A DNA stretch of 12,685 nucleotides from DATMER01 sp036266195 (GTDB lineage Bacteria; Acidobacteriota; Thermoanaerobaculia; Multivoradales; UBA5704), in assembly GCA_036266195.1 (NCBI GenBank), contig DATANP010000069.1, positions 1-12,685 of the forward strand. Reading direction: 5' to 3'. Below the pieces are notes generated by a model, which worked only from the letters and a program-made list of their open reading frames with translations, was not told the origin of the DNA and did no database searches. This document shows positions 6,172 through 12,685 of the stretch, one piece after another (position 1 is the stretch's first letter; each line of letters opens with the position of its first letter). The translations under genes and the position numbers were made by a program.

Positions 6172-6732
6172 TCAGCCGACCGCGGTGTCGTCGGCATCCC
6201 AGCCGTCCTGACCCTTCATGTACTCGTTCCACTCCTCCATGTAGCCGAGGGTGCGGAGGTCGCGCATGCGGTCGAGGAAGATGATGCCGTTCAGGTGATC
6301 GTACTCGTGCTGGACGATGCGGGCCTCGAAGTCGCTGGCCACGTAGTCCAGCGGCCGGCCGTCGCGGTCCAGGCCCTGGACGCGGACGCTCAGGTGGCGC
6401 GGCACCATGCCGCGGAGGTCCGGGATCGACAGGCACCCCTCCCAGTCGTAGACCAGCTCCCGGGCATGGGGGGTGATCATGGGGTTGATGACCACGTGGA
6501 GCGGGATGTCCGGGTGGCGCTCCGGGTGGCCCTCCGCGGCATAGACGAAGATCTGGTATCCCGCCCCGAGCTGCGGAGCGGCCAGCCCGACGCCGCGGGC
6601 GCCGTGCATGGTCTCGACCATGTCGTCGATGAGCTGCTGGATCTCGGGCTCGCGGATCTTCCCGGGCTCGACGGGCCTCGCAGGGGTCCGCAGAGCGGGG
6701 TGACCGAGCCGGACGATGGGCAGGACGGGCAT
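6172..6732 (-). CDS. def: Peptide deformylase
   Basis: A 186-residue peptide deformylase, the metal hydrolase that removes the formyl group from new N-termini at the ribosome exit. The three signature motifs are intact: GVGLAAPQ at residues 47-54, EGCLS at 98-102 with the metal-ligand Cys100, and HEYDH at 142-146 with ligand His142, His146 and catalytic Glu143. Beyond about residue 160 there is a modest acidic C-terminal tail (YMEEWNEYMKGQDGWD), a common extension in bacterial Def. ATG 6732 is preceded by GGGAG 8 bp upstream. It is the first gene of the unit def-rlmH-dksA-holA, with a perfect TATAAT about 40 bp before the start codon, and is divergent from the hydrolase-fold gene. Confidence 0.97.
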   Translation of the reverse strand: MPVLPIVRLGHPALRTPARPVEPGKIREPEIQQLIDDMVETMHGARGVGLAAPQLGAGYQIFVYAAEGHPERHPDIPLHVVINPMITPHARELVYDWEGCLSIPDLRGMVPRHLSVRVQGLDRDGRPLDYVASDFEARIVQHEYDHLNGIIFLDRMRDLRTLGYMEEWNEYMKGQDGWDADDTAVG

Positions 6733-6770
6733 GGCATACGCTCCCAGGAAAAGGTCGACAGTCGGCGGGC

Positions 6771-6776
6771 ATTATA
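6771..6776 (-). promoter_or_regulatory. Candidate sigma-70 -10 box for the def operon
   Basis: The minus strand reads TATAAT exactly, 38 bp before the def ATG, which would give a leader of roughly 30 nt. No good -35 hexamer lies 16-19 bp further upstream (GAGATC at 17 bp), so an activator or another sigma contact may be needed. The 83-bp gap to the divergent plus-strand gene makes this the natural place for the operon promoter. Confidence 0.6.
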
Positions 6777-6815
6777 GCCTGTGCTATCGTCAGGATCTCT
6801 GACGCGGAGGAGCCG

Positions 6816-7835
6816 ATGCGAGGGACGCGCGGGAGCACGACGAGCCTGTACGGACAGCCGGAGCCCCGGGTGGCGCCCTGGGTCAAGGGTCTTCTCGTGG
6901 CCGGGGCCGCGCTCGGAGTGCCGGCGCTGGTGAGCACGGTGATCCGCCGCCGCGCCGAGCCGCCCGCTCCGCCGCGCTGGGGCCGGGCGCACCGTTACGC
7001 GGGCCGGCACGGGGAAATCGTCTTCCAGGAGCTCGGCCTGCGCCAGGGAGATCGGCCGCCGATCGTCCTCCTCCACTCGTTCGGGCCCGGCCACGACTCC
7101 AGCGAATGGCGCGCGGCCGCGGAGCGCCTGGCCGAGCGCCATGCGGTCTACGCGCCGGACCTGCCGGGCTGGGGCCGCTCGGCGCCGCCGCCCCGGGGTG
7201 CCTGGAACCCGTCCTTCTATGTCGAGATCCTCCAGGCGTTCCTGGCCGGCGTGGTGGGCGAGCCCGCGGTGCTGGTGGCTTCGGGCCTGACCGCGGCCTA
7301 TGCCGTGCGGGTCGCCGCCGAGAGGCCCGGCCTGCTCCAGGCGCTCGTGCTGGTCTCCCCTCTCGGGCTGGATGGTATTGGCGGCAGGGACGGCGAGCCC
7401 TTCCTGGGCCGGCTCCTGCGGCTGCCGGTCCTGCGCGACACGGTCCTCGACCTCCTGACCAGCCGGTCGGCCATCACCCACCACCTGCGCAAGGAGGTCT
7501 ACGCCGCGCCGGAGCGGGTGGACGCCGCGCTCCTCGACCATCACTACCGGGCGAGCCATGTCGGCCGTTCGCGGCACGCCCTGGCCGCCTACCTGTCCGG
7601 CGACCTCGGAGACGACGTCGCCACCGTGCTGCCGGAGATCGGCATCCCGGTCTGGGTGGCCTGGGGTCGGAAATCCGGCATGCCCCCGGTCGAGGACGCC
7701 GACCGCTGGCTGCACCGCCTCTCCCACACCGCCGAGCTCGAGGTCTTCGAGACCGCCGGAGCGCTGCCGCACGCCGAGGCGCCCTCGGCGTTCTGCCGCT
7801 CGCTCGACCGGTTCATCGAGGGGATCTCGGGTTAA
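6816..7835 (+). CDS. Membrane-anchored alpha/beta-hydrolase-fold protein, catalytic triad not conserved
   Basis: A 339-residue protein of the alpha/beta hydrolase fold. Residues 22-43 (from PWVKGLLVAGAALG) form one hydrophobic segment followed by RRR, a probable N-terminal membrane anchor. Fold landmarks are PPIVLLHSFGP (81-91, oxyanion strand), YAPDLPGWGRS (112-122), the nucleophile-elbow position VLVASGLTAAYA (152-163), VWVAWGRK (279-286) and a C-terminal ALPHAEAP (316-323). Relative to the usual pattern, the elbow serine is Gly157, with Ser156 one place early. The acid position after WGxK is Ser287, and the position of the usual GH histidine is Ala316, with His319 three residues later. The substrate is unknown and it may be a pseudo-enzyme. 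The start has GGAGGAG just upstream. Its TAA overlaps the stop codon of the convergent 66-aa gene by 4 bp. The fold is firm; activity is doubtful. Confidence 0.82.
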   Translation: MRGTRGSTTSLYGQPEPRVAPWVKGLLVAGAALGVPALVSTVIRRRAEPPAPPRWGRAHRYAGRHGEIVFQELGLRQGDRPPIVLLHSFGPGHDSSEWRAAAERLAERHAVYAPDLPGWGRSAPPPRGAWNPSFYVEILQAFLAGVVGEPAVLVASGLTAAYAVRVAAERPGLLQALVLVSPLGLDGIGGRDGEPFLGRLLRLPVLRDTVLDLLTSRSAITHHLRKEVYAAPERVDAALLDHHYRASHVGRSRHALAAYLSGDLGDDVATVLPEIGIPVWVAWGRKSGMPPVEDADRWLHRLSHTAELEVFETAGALPHAEAPSAFCRSLDRFIEGISG

Positions 7836-8032
7836 ACCGGCCGCCACCCCGGGCACGCCATCACCGGCAGCGGCGGGTACTTCAGGAACCGGGGATCCAG
7901 GTCCGCCAGGCCGCAGCGCACGAACACGCTCCGTGGAGAAGCCACCAGCCGGAGGTGCTCGCAGCTCGCACACAGCCCCGGTGACGCGGAAAGCCGCGCG
8001 AGCAGGCTGCGGTCGACAGTCTCCTCTTCCAT
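7832..8032 (-). CDS. 66-residue cysteine-rich microprotein coupled to the ClC gene
   Basis: I do not recognise a characterised family. The 66-residue protein has four cysteines: a CASC knuckle at residues 21-24, Cys40 in VRCGL, and Cys60 in MACPGW. The core between them includes DPRFLKYPPLPV (46-57). The spacing fits a small zinc-binding or redox protein; there is no signal peptide. Its ATG overlaps the TGA of the ClC gene by one base (TGATG), so it is almost certainly made from the same mRNA by re-initiation. It has no ribosome site of its own. Its TAA shares TTAA with the TAA of the convergent hydrolase-fold gene. The coupling suggests it works with, or is dosed with, the chloride transporter, but that is inference. 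Confidence 0.75.
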   Translation of the reverse strand: MEEETVDRSLLARLSASPGLCASCEHLRLVASPRSVFVRCGLADLDPRFLKYPPLPVMACPGWRPV

Positions 8033-10149
8033 CACACCGCCGGCTGGAGCACGTCCAGCCGGCCCTCCGACAGCGCCTCCATGGCCACGGTCGGCCCGAC
8101 CAGGATGACCTGGTCGCCCTCCTGGAAGACCGTGTCGCCGAGCGGGATCACGGTCTGGTTCCGGCGCCGGATCTCCAGCACGCGGGCGCCCAGGGTCTGC
8201 GGCAGCCGGGCCTCCGTCAGCGACTTGCCGACCAGTTGCGGCGGCACCGGTACCAGGCGCACCGAGAAGTCGGGCGGCAGGTGGACGTACTCGCGGCTCC
8301 TCTGGTCCCCCCGGCCCGACACGAACGTGGCGAGCAGCGCCGGCCTGCCGAGCACCTCCTGCGCGTAGACCGCCAGCACGTCGCGCTTGCCGATCACCCC
8401 CACGAACCGGCCGTCCGCGTCCACCACCGGCAGGCGCTCGAACTCGCTGCGGGCGAAGTACTCGGTCGCCCGGTGCAGCCGCTCGTCGCTGCGGATCACC
8501 CGGTCCACGGGCAGCATCAGGTCGTGCGCCACCACCGCGGTCAGCACGTCCGGGTTGTCCAGGCTGTGCTTGATGTCGTGCAGCGAGATCGCACCCTTGA
8601 GCTTGCCGTCCACCCCGACCACGAAGAGCCGCTGGCGGCTGGTGGACAGGAAGCGGTCCACCACCTTGCGATAGGGGTCCTCGGGCCGCAGCGTCTCCGG
8701 GTCCTCTTCCAGGAGGGACTCGGCCTTGAGGCTCGCGAGCACCGCCTCCTCCATCCGCCACGGCAGCTCGACCCCCTTGTGGGTCAGCCCCTCGGTGTAG
8801 ATCGAGGGCGGGTGCAGCCGGCGCGACACCAGGCTCGCCAGGATCGAGGCCACCATGAGCGGCAGGATCAGGTTGTAGTTGCCGGTGAACTCGAACAGGA
8901 TGAGGATGGCGCTGATCGGCGCATGGCTGGTGCCCGCCATGATCGCCGCCATCCCCACCGCGGCATAGGCCCCGTACGGCGACGCCACGTGCGGCCAGAG
9001 CAGATGAACCCACCAGCCGTACGCGCCGCCGATCAGCGATCCGAACAGGAGCGACGGCGTGAACATCCCGCCGGCCCCGCCGCCGCCCCGGGTGAGCGAC
9101 GTGGTCACCAGCTTGGCCAGGGCAAGCCCGAGCAGCAGCAGGACCGTGAAGTCGCCCGGCAGCGCGATCTGCTCCGGCATCTTGAGCTTGCTGGCGAGCG
9201 CCAGGTTGATCGTCTCGTACCCCCGCCCCAGCGCGTAGGGCACGTAGACCCCGATCGCCCCGACCAGGGCGAAGGCGATCACCGGCCGCAGCGGCGCGGG
9301 CAGGTGCTTGAACAGCCCCGACCCGGCGCGGATGCCGAGCATGAACGCCACCGAGGCCAGGGCGCCGACGATGCCGAGGCCCGCATAGAGCAGCATCTCC
9401 CAGGGGCTCTGCAGCTCGAACGACGGCGCCGCATAGAGCGGCACGTTGCCGGAGAGGGCCCGGGCGATCAGCGTCGCGATCACCGAGGAGACCACGATCG
9501 GACCGAAGATCTCCAGCGCGAAGTTCCCCAGGATCACCTCCATGGCGAACAGCGCGCCGCCGATCGGCACGTTGTAGGTCGCGGCCAGACCGGCTGCCGC
9601 GCCGCAGCCCACCAGGATCTTCACCCGGTGCGGGGGGAGGCGCAGGCGCAGCCCCGTCCACGAGGCGATCATGCCGCCGAGCCGGATCATCGGACCCTCC
9701 CGGCCCAGCGACCCGCCGCTGCCGACCGTGACCACCGCGGCCACCGCCTCGACGATCACCGGCCGCGGCCGGATGCGCCCTCCGGACAGCGCCACGGCCT
9801 CGATCAGCGAGCCCATGCCCTCGCCGCCTACGGACTGTTTGCCCAGCCAGATGATCAGGCCCACCACCACTCCGCCCGCGGCCAGCGCCGCCACCACCCT
9901 CCAGGGGGGCACCTCGCGGGCGATGGCCAACAGCTCTCCGGAACGGCCCCAGAGCACGCGCTGGACGCCGCCGATCAGCAGGTCCGTGGCCAGTCCCAGG
10001 ACGCCGGCGACCAGGCCGACCAGGACGATCACGAAGAAGAAATACCGGTCCTCCCGGGTGGCCAGGCCGAAGCGCCGGGCCAGCGTGAAGTCCAGGGGCC
10101 GGACCCACTCCCGCACGCGGCGGAGCCAGGCTGCGGATCGCACCTCCAT
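8032..10149 (-). CDS. ClC-type chloride channel/transporter with CBS pair and TrkA_C domain
   Basis: A 705-residue integral membrane protein. Residues about 35-445 form the ClC core with many hydrophobic segments. Family motifs are GREGP (149-153) with the gating Glu151, GGMFTP (360-365), and GNYNLILP (423-430) with Tyr425 at the position that coordinates the central anion. About 480-605 hold two CBS repeats (RLFVVGVDGKLKGAISLHD; RLPVVDADGRFVGVIGKRD), and about 618-695 a TrkA_C/RCK_C domain, both likely cytoplasmic ligand sensors. Two positions are non-canonical: the GSGIP-equivalent reads GEGMG (109-113), and the proton-glutamate position after Glu204 is Val205, as in channel-type members. 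ATG 10149 is chosen because upstream codons lose the high third-position GC; in-frame alternatives are ATG 10203 and GTG 10230. The downstream 66-aa gene overlaps its stop. Confidence 0.92.
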   Translation of the reverse strand: MEVRSAAWLRRVREWVRPLDFTLARRFGLATREDRYFFFVIVLVGLVAGVLGLATDLLIGGVQRVLWGRSGELLAIAREVPPWRVVAALAAGGVVVGLIIWLGKQSVGGEGMGSLIEAVALSGGRIRPRPVIVEAVAAVVTVGSGGSLGREGPMIRLGGMIASWTGLRLRLPPHRVKILVGCGAAAGLAATYNVPIGGALFAMEVILGNFALEIFGPIVVSSVIATLIARALSGNVPLYAAPSFELQSPWEMLLYAGLGIVGALASVAFMLGIRAGSGLFKHLPAPLRPVIAFALVGAIGVYVPYALGRGYETINLALASKLKMPEQIALPGDFTVLLLLGLALAKLVTTSLTRGGGGAGGMFTPSLLFGSLIGGAYGWWVHLLWPHVASPYGAYAAVGMAAIMAGTSHAPISAILILFEFTGNYNLILPLMVASILASLVSRRLHPPSIYTEGLTHKGVELPWRMEEAVLASLKAESLLEEDPETLRPEDPYRKVVDRFLSTSRQRLFVVGVDGKLKGAISLHDIKHSLDNPDVLTAVVAHDLMLPVDRVIRSDERLHRATEYFARSEFERLPVVDADGRFVGVIGKRDVLAVYAQEVLGRPALLATFVSGRGDQRSREYVHLPPDFSVRLVPVPPQLVGKSLTEARLPQTLGARVLEIRRRNQTVIPLGDTVFQEGDQVILVGPTVAMEALSEGRLDVLQPAV

Positions 10150-10195
10150 GGAGCGGACTGTATCAGGGGCTTGCGATGGGCGGTCCCTTAAGCCC

Positions 10196-10226
10196 TCTTC
10201 CATAAATATGCTAATTGGCGTATGAT
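10196..10226. promoter_or_regulatory. AT-rich promoter-like island upstream of the ClC gene
   Basis: This short stretch (CATAAATATGCTAATT within it) is far more AT-rich than its surroundings. On the plus strand it ends in TATGAT (10221-10226), one mismatch from TATAAT, which could drive a plus-strand transcript into the structured segment beyond. On the minus strand, TATTTA-like sequences could serve the ClC gene, whose preferred start is about 50 bp away. I found no convincing -35 box on either strand, so the direction is uncertain. Confidence 0.4.
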
Positions 10227-10235
10227 CCACACCGA

Positions 10236-10380
10236 GGTCGCCTGCGGGCGATCCAGCCCTTCCGGGGGTCCGCCGGCGTCGTCCGCCGCCGGTCTTGGAG
10301 CCCCCACGGCGGAAGTCGCGCCCCGCGGTACCACCTACCAGCCAACCGCGGCAGCAAGCAGCACCGCCGCGCGCGTCAAG
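10236..10380. other. Structured GC-rich intergenic segment (possible non-coding RNA)
   Basis: No open frame here resembles a gene. Several stems can be drawn: 10236-10242 with 10247-10253 (7 bp, one G-U), an outer stem 10264-10271 with 10297-10305 (8 bp, one bulge) enclosing 10273-10278 with 10287-10292 (CCGGCG/CGCCGG), and CCGCGG at 10323-10328 with CCGCGG at 10346-10351. Together with the TATGAT before it and the hairpin after it, a plus-strand RNA of about 180 nt is conceivable. GC-rich DNA folds easily, and I matched no known RNA family, so this remains a candidate. Confidence 0.3.
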
Positions 10381-10385
10381 AACCG

Positions 10386-10418
10386 AGGGGACCGGGAAAC
10401 CGGTCCCCTTCGCCTTTT
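10386..10418. terminator. Terminator hairpin after the UDP-galactopyranose mutase gene
   Basis: Bases 10386-10395 and 10400-10409 form a perfect 10-bp stem (AGGGGACCGG/CCGGTCCCCT). On the plus strand the loop is the stable tetraloop GAAA and TTTT follows at 10415-10418 after CGCC. On the minus strand it lies 13 bp past the mutase stop, but only GGTTCTT follows. It may end the glycan operon, a plus-strand RNA, or both. Confidence 0.65.
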
Positions 10419-10422
10419 GGAA

Positions 10423-11625
10423 TCAGGCGCCTCGGCGCGAAGCGATCTCGGCCACTGCGGCGACATCCGGCCGCCGCTGGACCTTGCGCGACTCCGCCGG
10501 CGCGGCGAGGGTTGAGCGCGTCGCCTCCGCCCGCTTCTGCCCCATGATGCGGGCGTAGACCGAGAGCGCCTGCCCCACCACCTGGTCCATGTTGTAGTAC
10601 TTGTAGGTGGCGAGGCGGCCGACGAAGTGCACGTCCGGCGTGGCCTCGGCCAGCGCCTGGTACTTCTTGTACAGATCGGCGTTCTCAGGACGCGGAACGG
10701 GATAGTACGGATCGCCTTCGGCCTGGGGAAACTCGTAGACCAGCGTGCTCTTCAGGTGCTCCTGGCCGGTGAGCCGCTTGAACTCCGTGACCCGGGTATA
10801 GAGGTGCTCGTTCGGGTAGTTGACCACGGCCACCGGCTGCGCCCACTCCTGGTTGACCGTCCGGAAGTCGAAGCGCAGCGACCGGTAGGGCAGCTTGCCG
10901 TAGCGGTAGTCGAAGAACTCGTCGACCGGTCCGGTGAAGATGAGCTTGTCGTAAGCGATCTCGTCCTTGATGTCCCGGTAGTCGCAGTTGAGCAGGATCT
11001 TGATGTTCGGATGGTCCAGCATGGCTTCGAACATCCGCGTATACCCGCGCTGCGGCATCGCCTGGTAGGTGTCCGTGAAGTAACGGTCGTCCCGGTTCGT
11101 ACGGACCGGCACCCGGGACGTCACCATGGCGTCGAGCTGCGACGGGTCGAGGCCCCACTGCTTGCGCGTGTAGCCGCGGAAGAACTTCTCGTACAGCTCC
11201 CGGCCGACCCGGGCGACCACCACGTCCTCCGAGGTGCGGATCGACTCCCGCGTCTCCGCCATCGAGGCGAAGAAGTCCTCCACTTCCATACTGTTGAGCT
11301 TCAGGCCGTAGAGCTGGTTGATCGTGTCGAGGTTGATCGGGATCGGCACGAGCTGGCCGTCGACGCTCGCCCGCACCCGGTGCTCGTACGGGCGCCACTC
11401 CGTGAACGTGGAGAGGTATTCGAACACCTCCCGGGAGTTGGTATGGAAGATGTGCGGGCCGTATTTGTGGATCAGGATGCCGGCGTCGTCGTAACAGTCG
11501 TAAGCATTGCCTCCGATGTGGGATCGGCGGTCCACCAGCAGGACCTTCTTGCCCGAGCCGCGCGCCAGGCGTTCCGCCAGAACGCTACCCGCGTAACCCG
11601 CTCCGACAATCAAATAGTCGAACAC
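10423..11625 (-). CDS. glf: UDP-galactopyranose mutase
   Basis: A 400-residue flavoenzyme that interconverts UDP-galactopyranose and UDP-galactofuranose, the donor for galactofuranose in surface glycans. Residues 2-13 give the dinucleotide-binding motif FDYLIVGAGYAG, followed by the FAD-contacting VDRRSHIGGN (31-40). HKYGPHIFHT is at 53-62. The substrate-site arginines of characterised enzymes (Klebsiella Arg174 and Arg280) correspond to Arg175 in RTNRDDRYF and Arg278 in YTRVTEFK; the C-terminal flavin loop is YKYYNMDQVV at 341-350. The start is GTG 11625, one residue before the conserved FDYLIVG, with AAAGGAG 6 bp upstream; the frame runs further up but without family similarity. The last 38 residues (from about QKRAEATRS) extend beyond the usual 365-390 and are low complexity. 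It follows a glycosyltransferase by 65 bp on the same strand. Confidence 0.96.
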   Translation of the reverse strand: MFDYLIVGAGYAGSVLAERLARGSGKKVLLVDRRSHIGGNAYDCYDDAGILIHKYGPHIFHTNSREVFEYLSTFTEWRPYEHRVRASVDGQLVPIPINLDTINQLYGLKLNSMEVEDFFASMAETRESIRTSEDVVVARVGRELYEKFFRGYTRKQWGLDPSQLDAMVTSRVPVRTNRDDRYFTDTYQAMPQRGYTRMFEAMLDHPNIKILLNCDYRDIKDEIAYDKLIFTGPVDEFFDYRYGKLPYRSLRFDFRTVNQEWAQPVAVVNYPNEHLYTRVTEFKRLTGQEHLKSTLVYEFPQAEGDPYYPVPRPENADLYKKYQALAEATPDVHFVGRLATYKYYNMDQVVGQALSVYARIMGQKRAEATRSTLAAPAESRKVQRRPDVAAVAEIASRRGA

Positions 11626-11631
11626 AACCAG

Positions 11632-11638
11632 CTCCTTT
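11632..11638 (-). promoter_or_regulatory. Ribosome binding site selecting the GTG start of glf
   Basis: The minus strand reads AAAGGAG, 6 bp before GTG 11625. This sets the start immediately before the conserved FDYLIVGAGYAG motif and rules out the much longer upstream frame as the native N-terminus. Confidence 0.8.
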
Positions 11639-11690
11639 CGAGAAATTCCAAGGTGCGCCCTGTCCGGAGCGTCGTTGGACATCCAATCAG

Positions 11691-12685
11691 TCAAAGAATC
11701 GGCAGGTCCCGGCCTTTGCGCCTCTCCTGCCTTGAAGCCACAGCCTCCTCGATCAGCTCGGACATCTGCTGCCAGGTCCGAGTCCACGAGCCGCGGGACA
11801 GGTGCTCGTCCACCCGCCGCAGCCAGTCCTCCCGGTCCTGGTTACCCAGAGCGCGATCGATCGCGGCCACGAACGCCTCCGGGCTGTCCGCGATCTCCAC
11901 CATCCCGCTCTCGCCATAGGGCTTCACCACGTCGCGGATCGGCGTCGACACCACCGGCCGCCCCCCCGCCAGATACTCCGGCGTCTTCGTCGGGCTGATG
12001 AACCGGGTCGACTCGTTCAAGGCGAACGGCATCAGGGCCACGTCCCAGCCGGAGAGATAGGCCGGCAGCTCGGCATAGCCCTTCATGCCGAGCCAGTGGA
12101 GGTTCGGGCGCTGCGGCAGGCTCGCGGAGTCGATCTTCACCACCGGTCCGATCATCACCAGATGCCAGTCCGGGCGCGCGTCGGCGATCGCGGCCAGGAG
12201 GTCCAGGTCGAGCCGCTCGTCGATCACGCCGAAGTAGCCCATGCGCGGGCCCGGGATGCCGGCCTGGTCGGCGGGATCGGAGCGCTCTTCCCGCGCCTGC
12301 CGGAAGTGCTCCGCGTCGATGCTGCTCGGAAAGGCGTGGACCCGCGGGTGCTTCTCGCGCTTCGCCTCATAGAGGCTCTGCCCGCCGGTGAACACGAGAT
12401 CGGCGGCGCCGAGCAGCCGGGCCTCCCGGTCCACCAGCTCGCGCGGAGCGCCGCGGAACAGAGACAGCTCGTCCATGCAGTCGTAGACCACGGCGAGAGG
12501 CTCGAGACCCTCCGCGAAGGGTAGCGCCATCGGGGTGTAGTACCAGAGGACGAGCTCGGAGACCTCGTGGCGGTCCAGCAGCTCGCGCAGCAGCTCGCCC
12601 TGGAGGGCCTCGGCCCGCTCCAGCGAAAGACCGCCGGGCAGGTGGGGCACGCCCAGGATGACCCCGCCCTGGCGCTCGGCCACCT
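11691..12685 (-). CDS. GT-B glycosyltransferase (GT1/GT4-like), N-terminus cut by the window edge
   Basis: The visible 330 residues are the central and C-terminal parts of a GT-B retaining-type glycosyltransferase; the frame stays open to the window edge, so the N-terminal strand region is missing (perhaps 60-80 residues by comparison with the family). Counting from the codon at 12683, landmarks are LWYYTPMALPF (46-56), VVYDCMDELSLF (65-76), ADLVFTGGQSLYEAKR (94-109), FPSSIDAEHF (118-127), GYFGVIDERLDLDLL (149-163) at the start of the C-terminal nucleotide-sugar domain, and PTKTPEYLAGGRPVVSTP (231-248), which holds the usual Lys and Glu donor-binding positions. No membrane segment is seen. 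The neighbouring UDP-galactopyranose mutase suggests a role in building a galactofuranose-containing polysaccharide, though donor and acceptor cannot be read from sequence. Confidence 0.88.
   Translation of the reverse strand, partial: VAERQGGVILGVPHLPGGLSLERAEALQGELLRELLDRHEVSELVLWYYTPMALPFAEGLEPLAVVYDCMDELSLFRGAPRELVDREARLLGAADLVFTGGQSLYEAKREKHPRVHAFPSSIDAEHFRQAREERSDPADQAGIPGPRMGYFGVIDERLDLDLLAAIADARPDWHLVMIGPVVKIDSASLPQRPNLHWLGMKGYAELPAYLSGWDVALMPFALNESTRFISPTKTPEYLAGGRPVVSTPIRDVVKPYGESGMVEIADSPEAFVAAIDRALGNQDREDWLRRVDEHLSRGSWTRTWQQMSELIEEAVASRQERRKGRDLPIL

Noticed and set aside
7558..10191. An 877-codon plus-strand frame opposite the ClC gene, rich in His, Arg, Gln and Asp.
   Set aside because: Its composition is typical of the reverse complement of a hydrophobic GC-rich membrane protein gene; the opposite strand has clear ClC motifs.
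10150..10330. Fluoride riboswitch upstream of the ClC gene.
   Set aside because: Some ClC genes have one, but I could not find the conserved pseudoknot elements of that aptamer on the minus strand.
10319..10333. The minus strand contains GGTGGTACCGCG, an exact match to the T-box leader core.
   Set aside because: The pairing strand of the antiterminator helix is missing downstream, only about 95 bp separate it from the glf stop (too little for stem I), and the next gene encodes a ClC protein rather than an aminoacyl-tRNA synthetase or amino-acid gene. Probably coincidence.
11626..11787. An extra 54 residues at the N-terminus of UDP-galactopyranose mutase.
   Set aside because: The ribosome site and the conserved FDYLIVG motif place the start at GTG 11625; the upstream reading overlaps the end of the glycosyltransferase gene.

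Overview
The window is GC-rich, gene-dense chromosomal DNA with strong third-position GC bias. Its host is most likely a member of the Acidobacteriota. The main pointer is a von Willebrand A protein of the 'VWFA-related Acidobacterial domain' type; an AdoCbl-dependent ribonucleotide reductase and OmpA-like and ResA-like lipoproteins fit a Gram-negative envelope. The phylum is inferred from family content, not proven. I see no phage, transposase, integrase, CRISPR array, toxin-antitoxin pair or tRNA/rRNA gene.

Layout. (1) Positions 1-1591, plus strand: the 3' end of nrdJ, a strong intrinsic hairpin, and a thioredoxin-fold lipoprotein. (2) 1592-1753: a 162-bp nested inverted repeat between convergent genes. 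(3) 1759-3399, minus strand: an OmpA-domain lipoprotein downstream of a secreted VWA protein. (4) 3495-3752, plus strand: a small four-cysteine protein whose start codon lies in an 11-bp tandem duplication. (5) 3754-6732, minus strand: a tight housekeeping operon in the order def, rlmH, dksA-like, holA (peptide deformylase, 23S rRNA methyltransferase, RNA-polymerase secondary-channel type factor, DNA polymerase III delta), with a perfect TATAAT before def. (6) 6816-7835, plus strand: a membrane-anchored alpha/beta-hydrolase-fold protein lacking the expected catalytic residues. It ends in a 4-bp stop-to-stop overlap with the next unit. (7) 7832-10149, minus strand: a ClC-CBS-TrkA_C chloride transporter or channel, translationally coupled to a 66-aa cysteine protein. 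(8) 10150-10422: 273 bp without a gene, holding an AT-rich promoter-like island, strong potential hairpins and a terminator. (9) 10423-12685, minus strand: UDP-galactopyranose mutase preceded by a glycosyltransferase cut by the window edge, a galactofuranose glycan module.

Functionally this is mostly ordinary core genome: nucleotide reduction, translation and protein maturation, replication, envelope and surface glycan. The less ordinary items are the triad-less hydrolase, the terminator hairpin close to the tlpA-like start, an enlarged HolA, non-canonical ion-pathway residues in the ClC protein, two uncharacterised cysteine-rich microproteins, and the structured intergenic segment near 10.3 kb. 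I found no convincing new multi-gene system.
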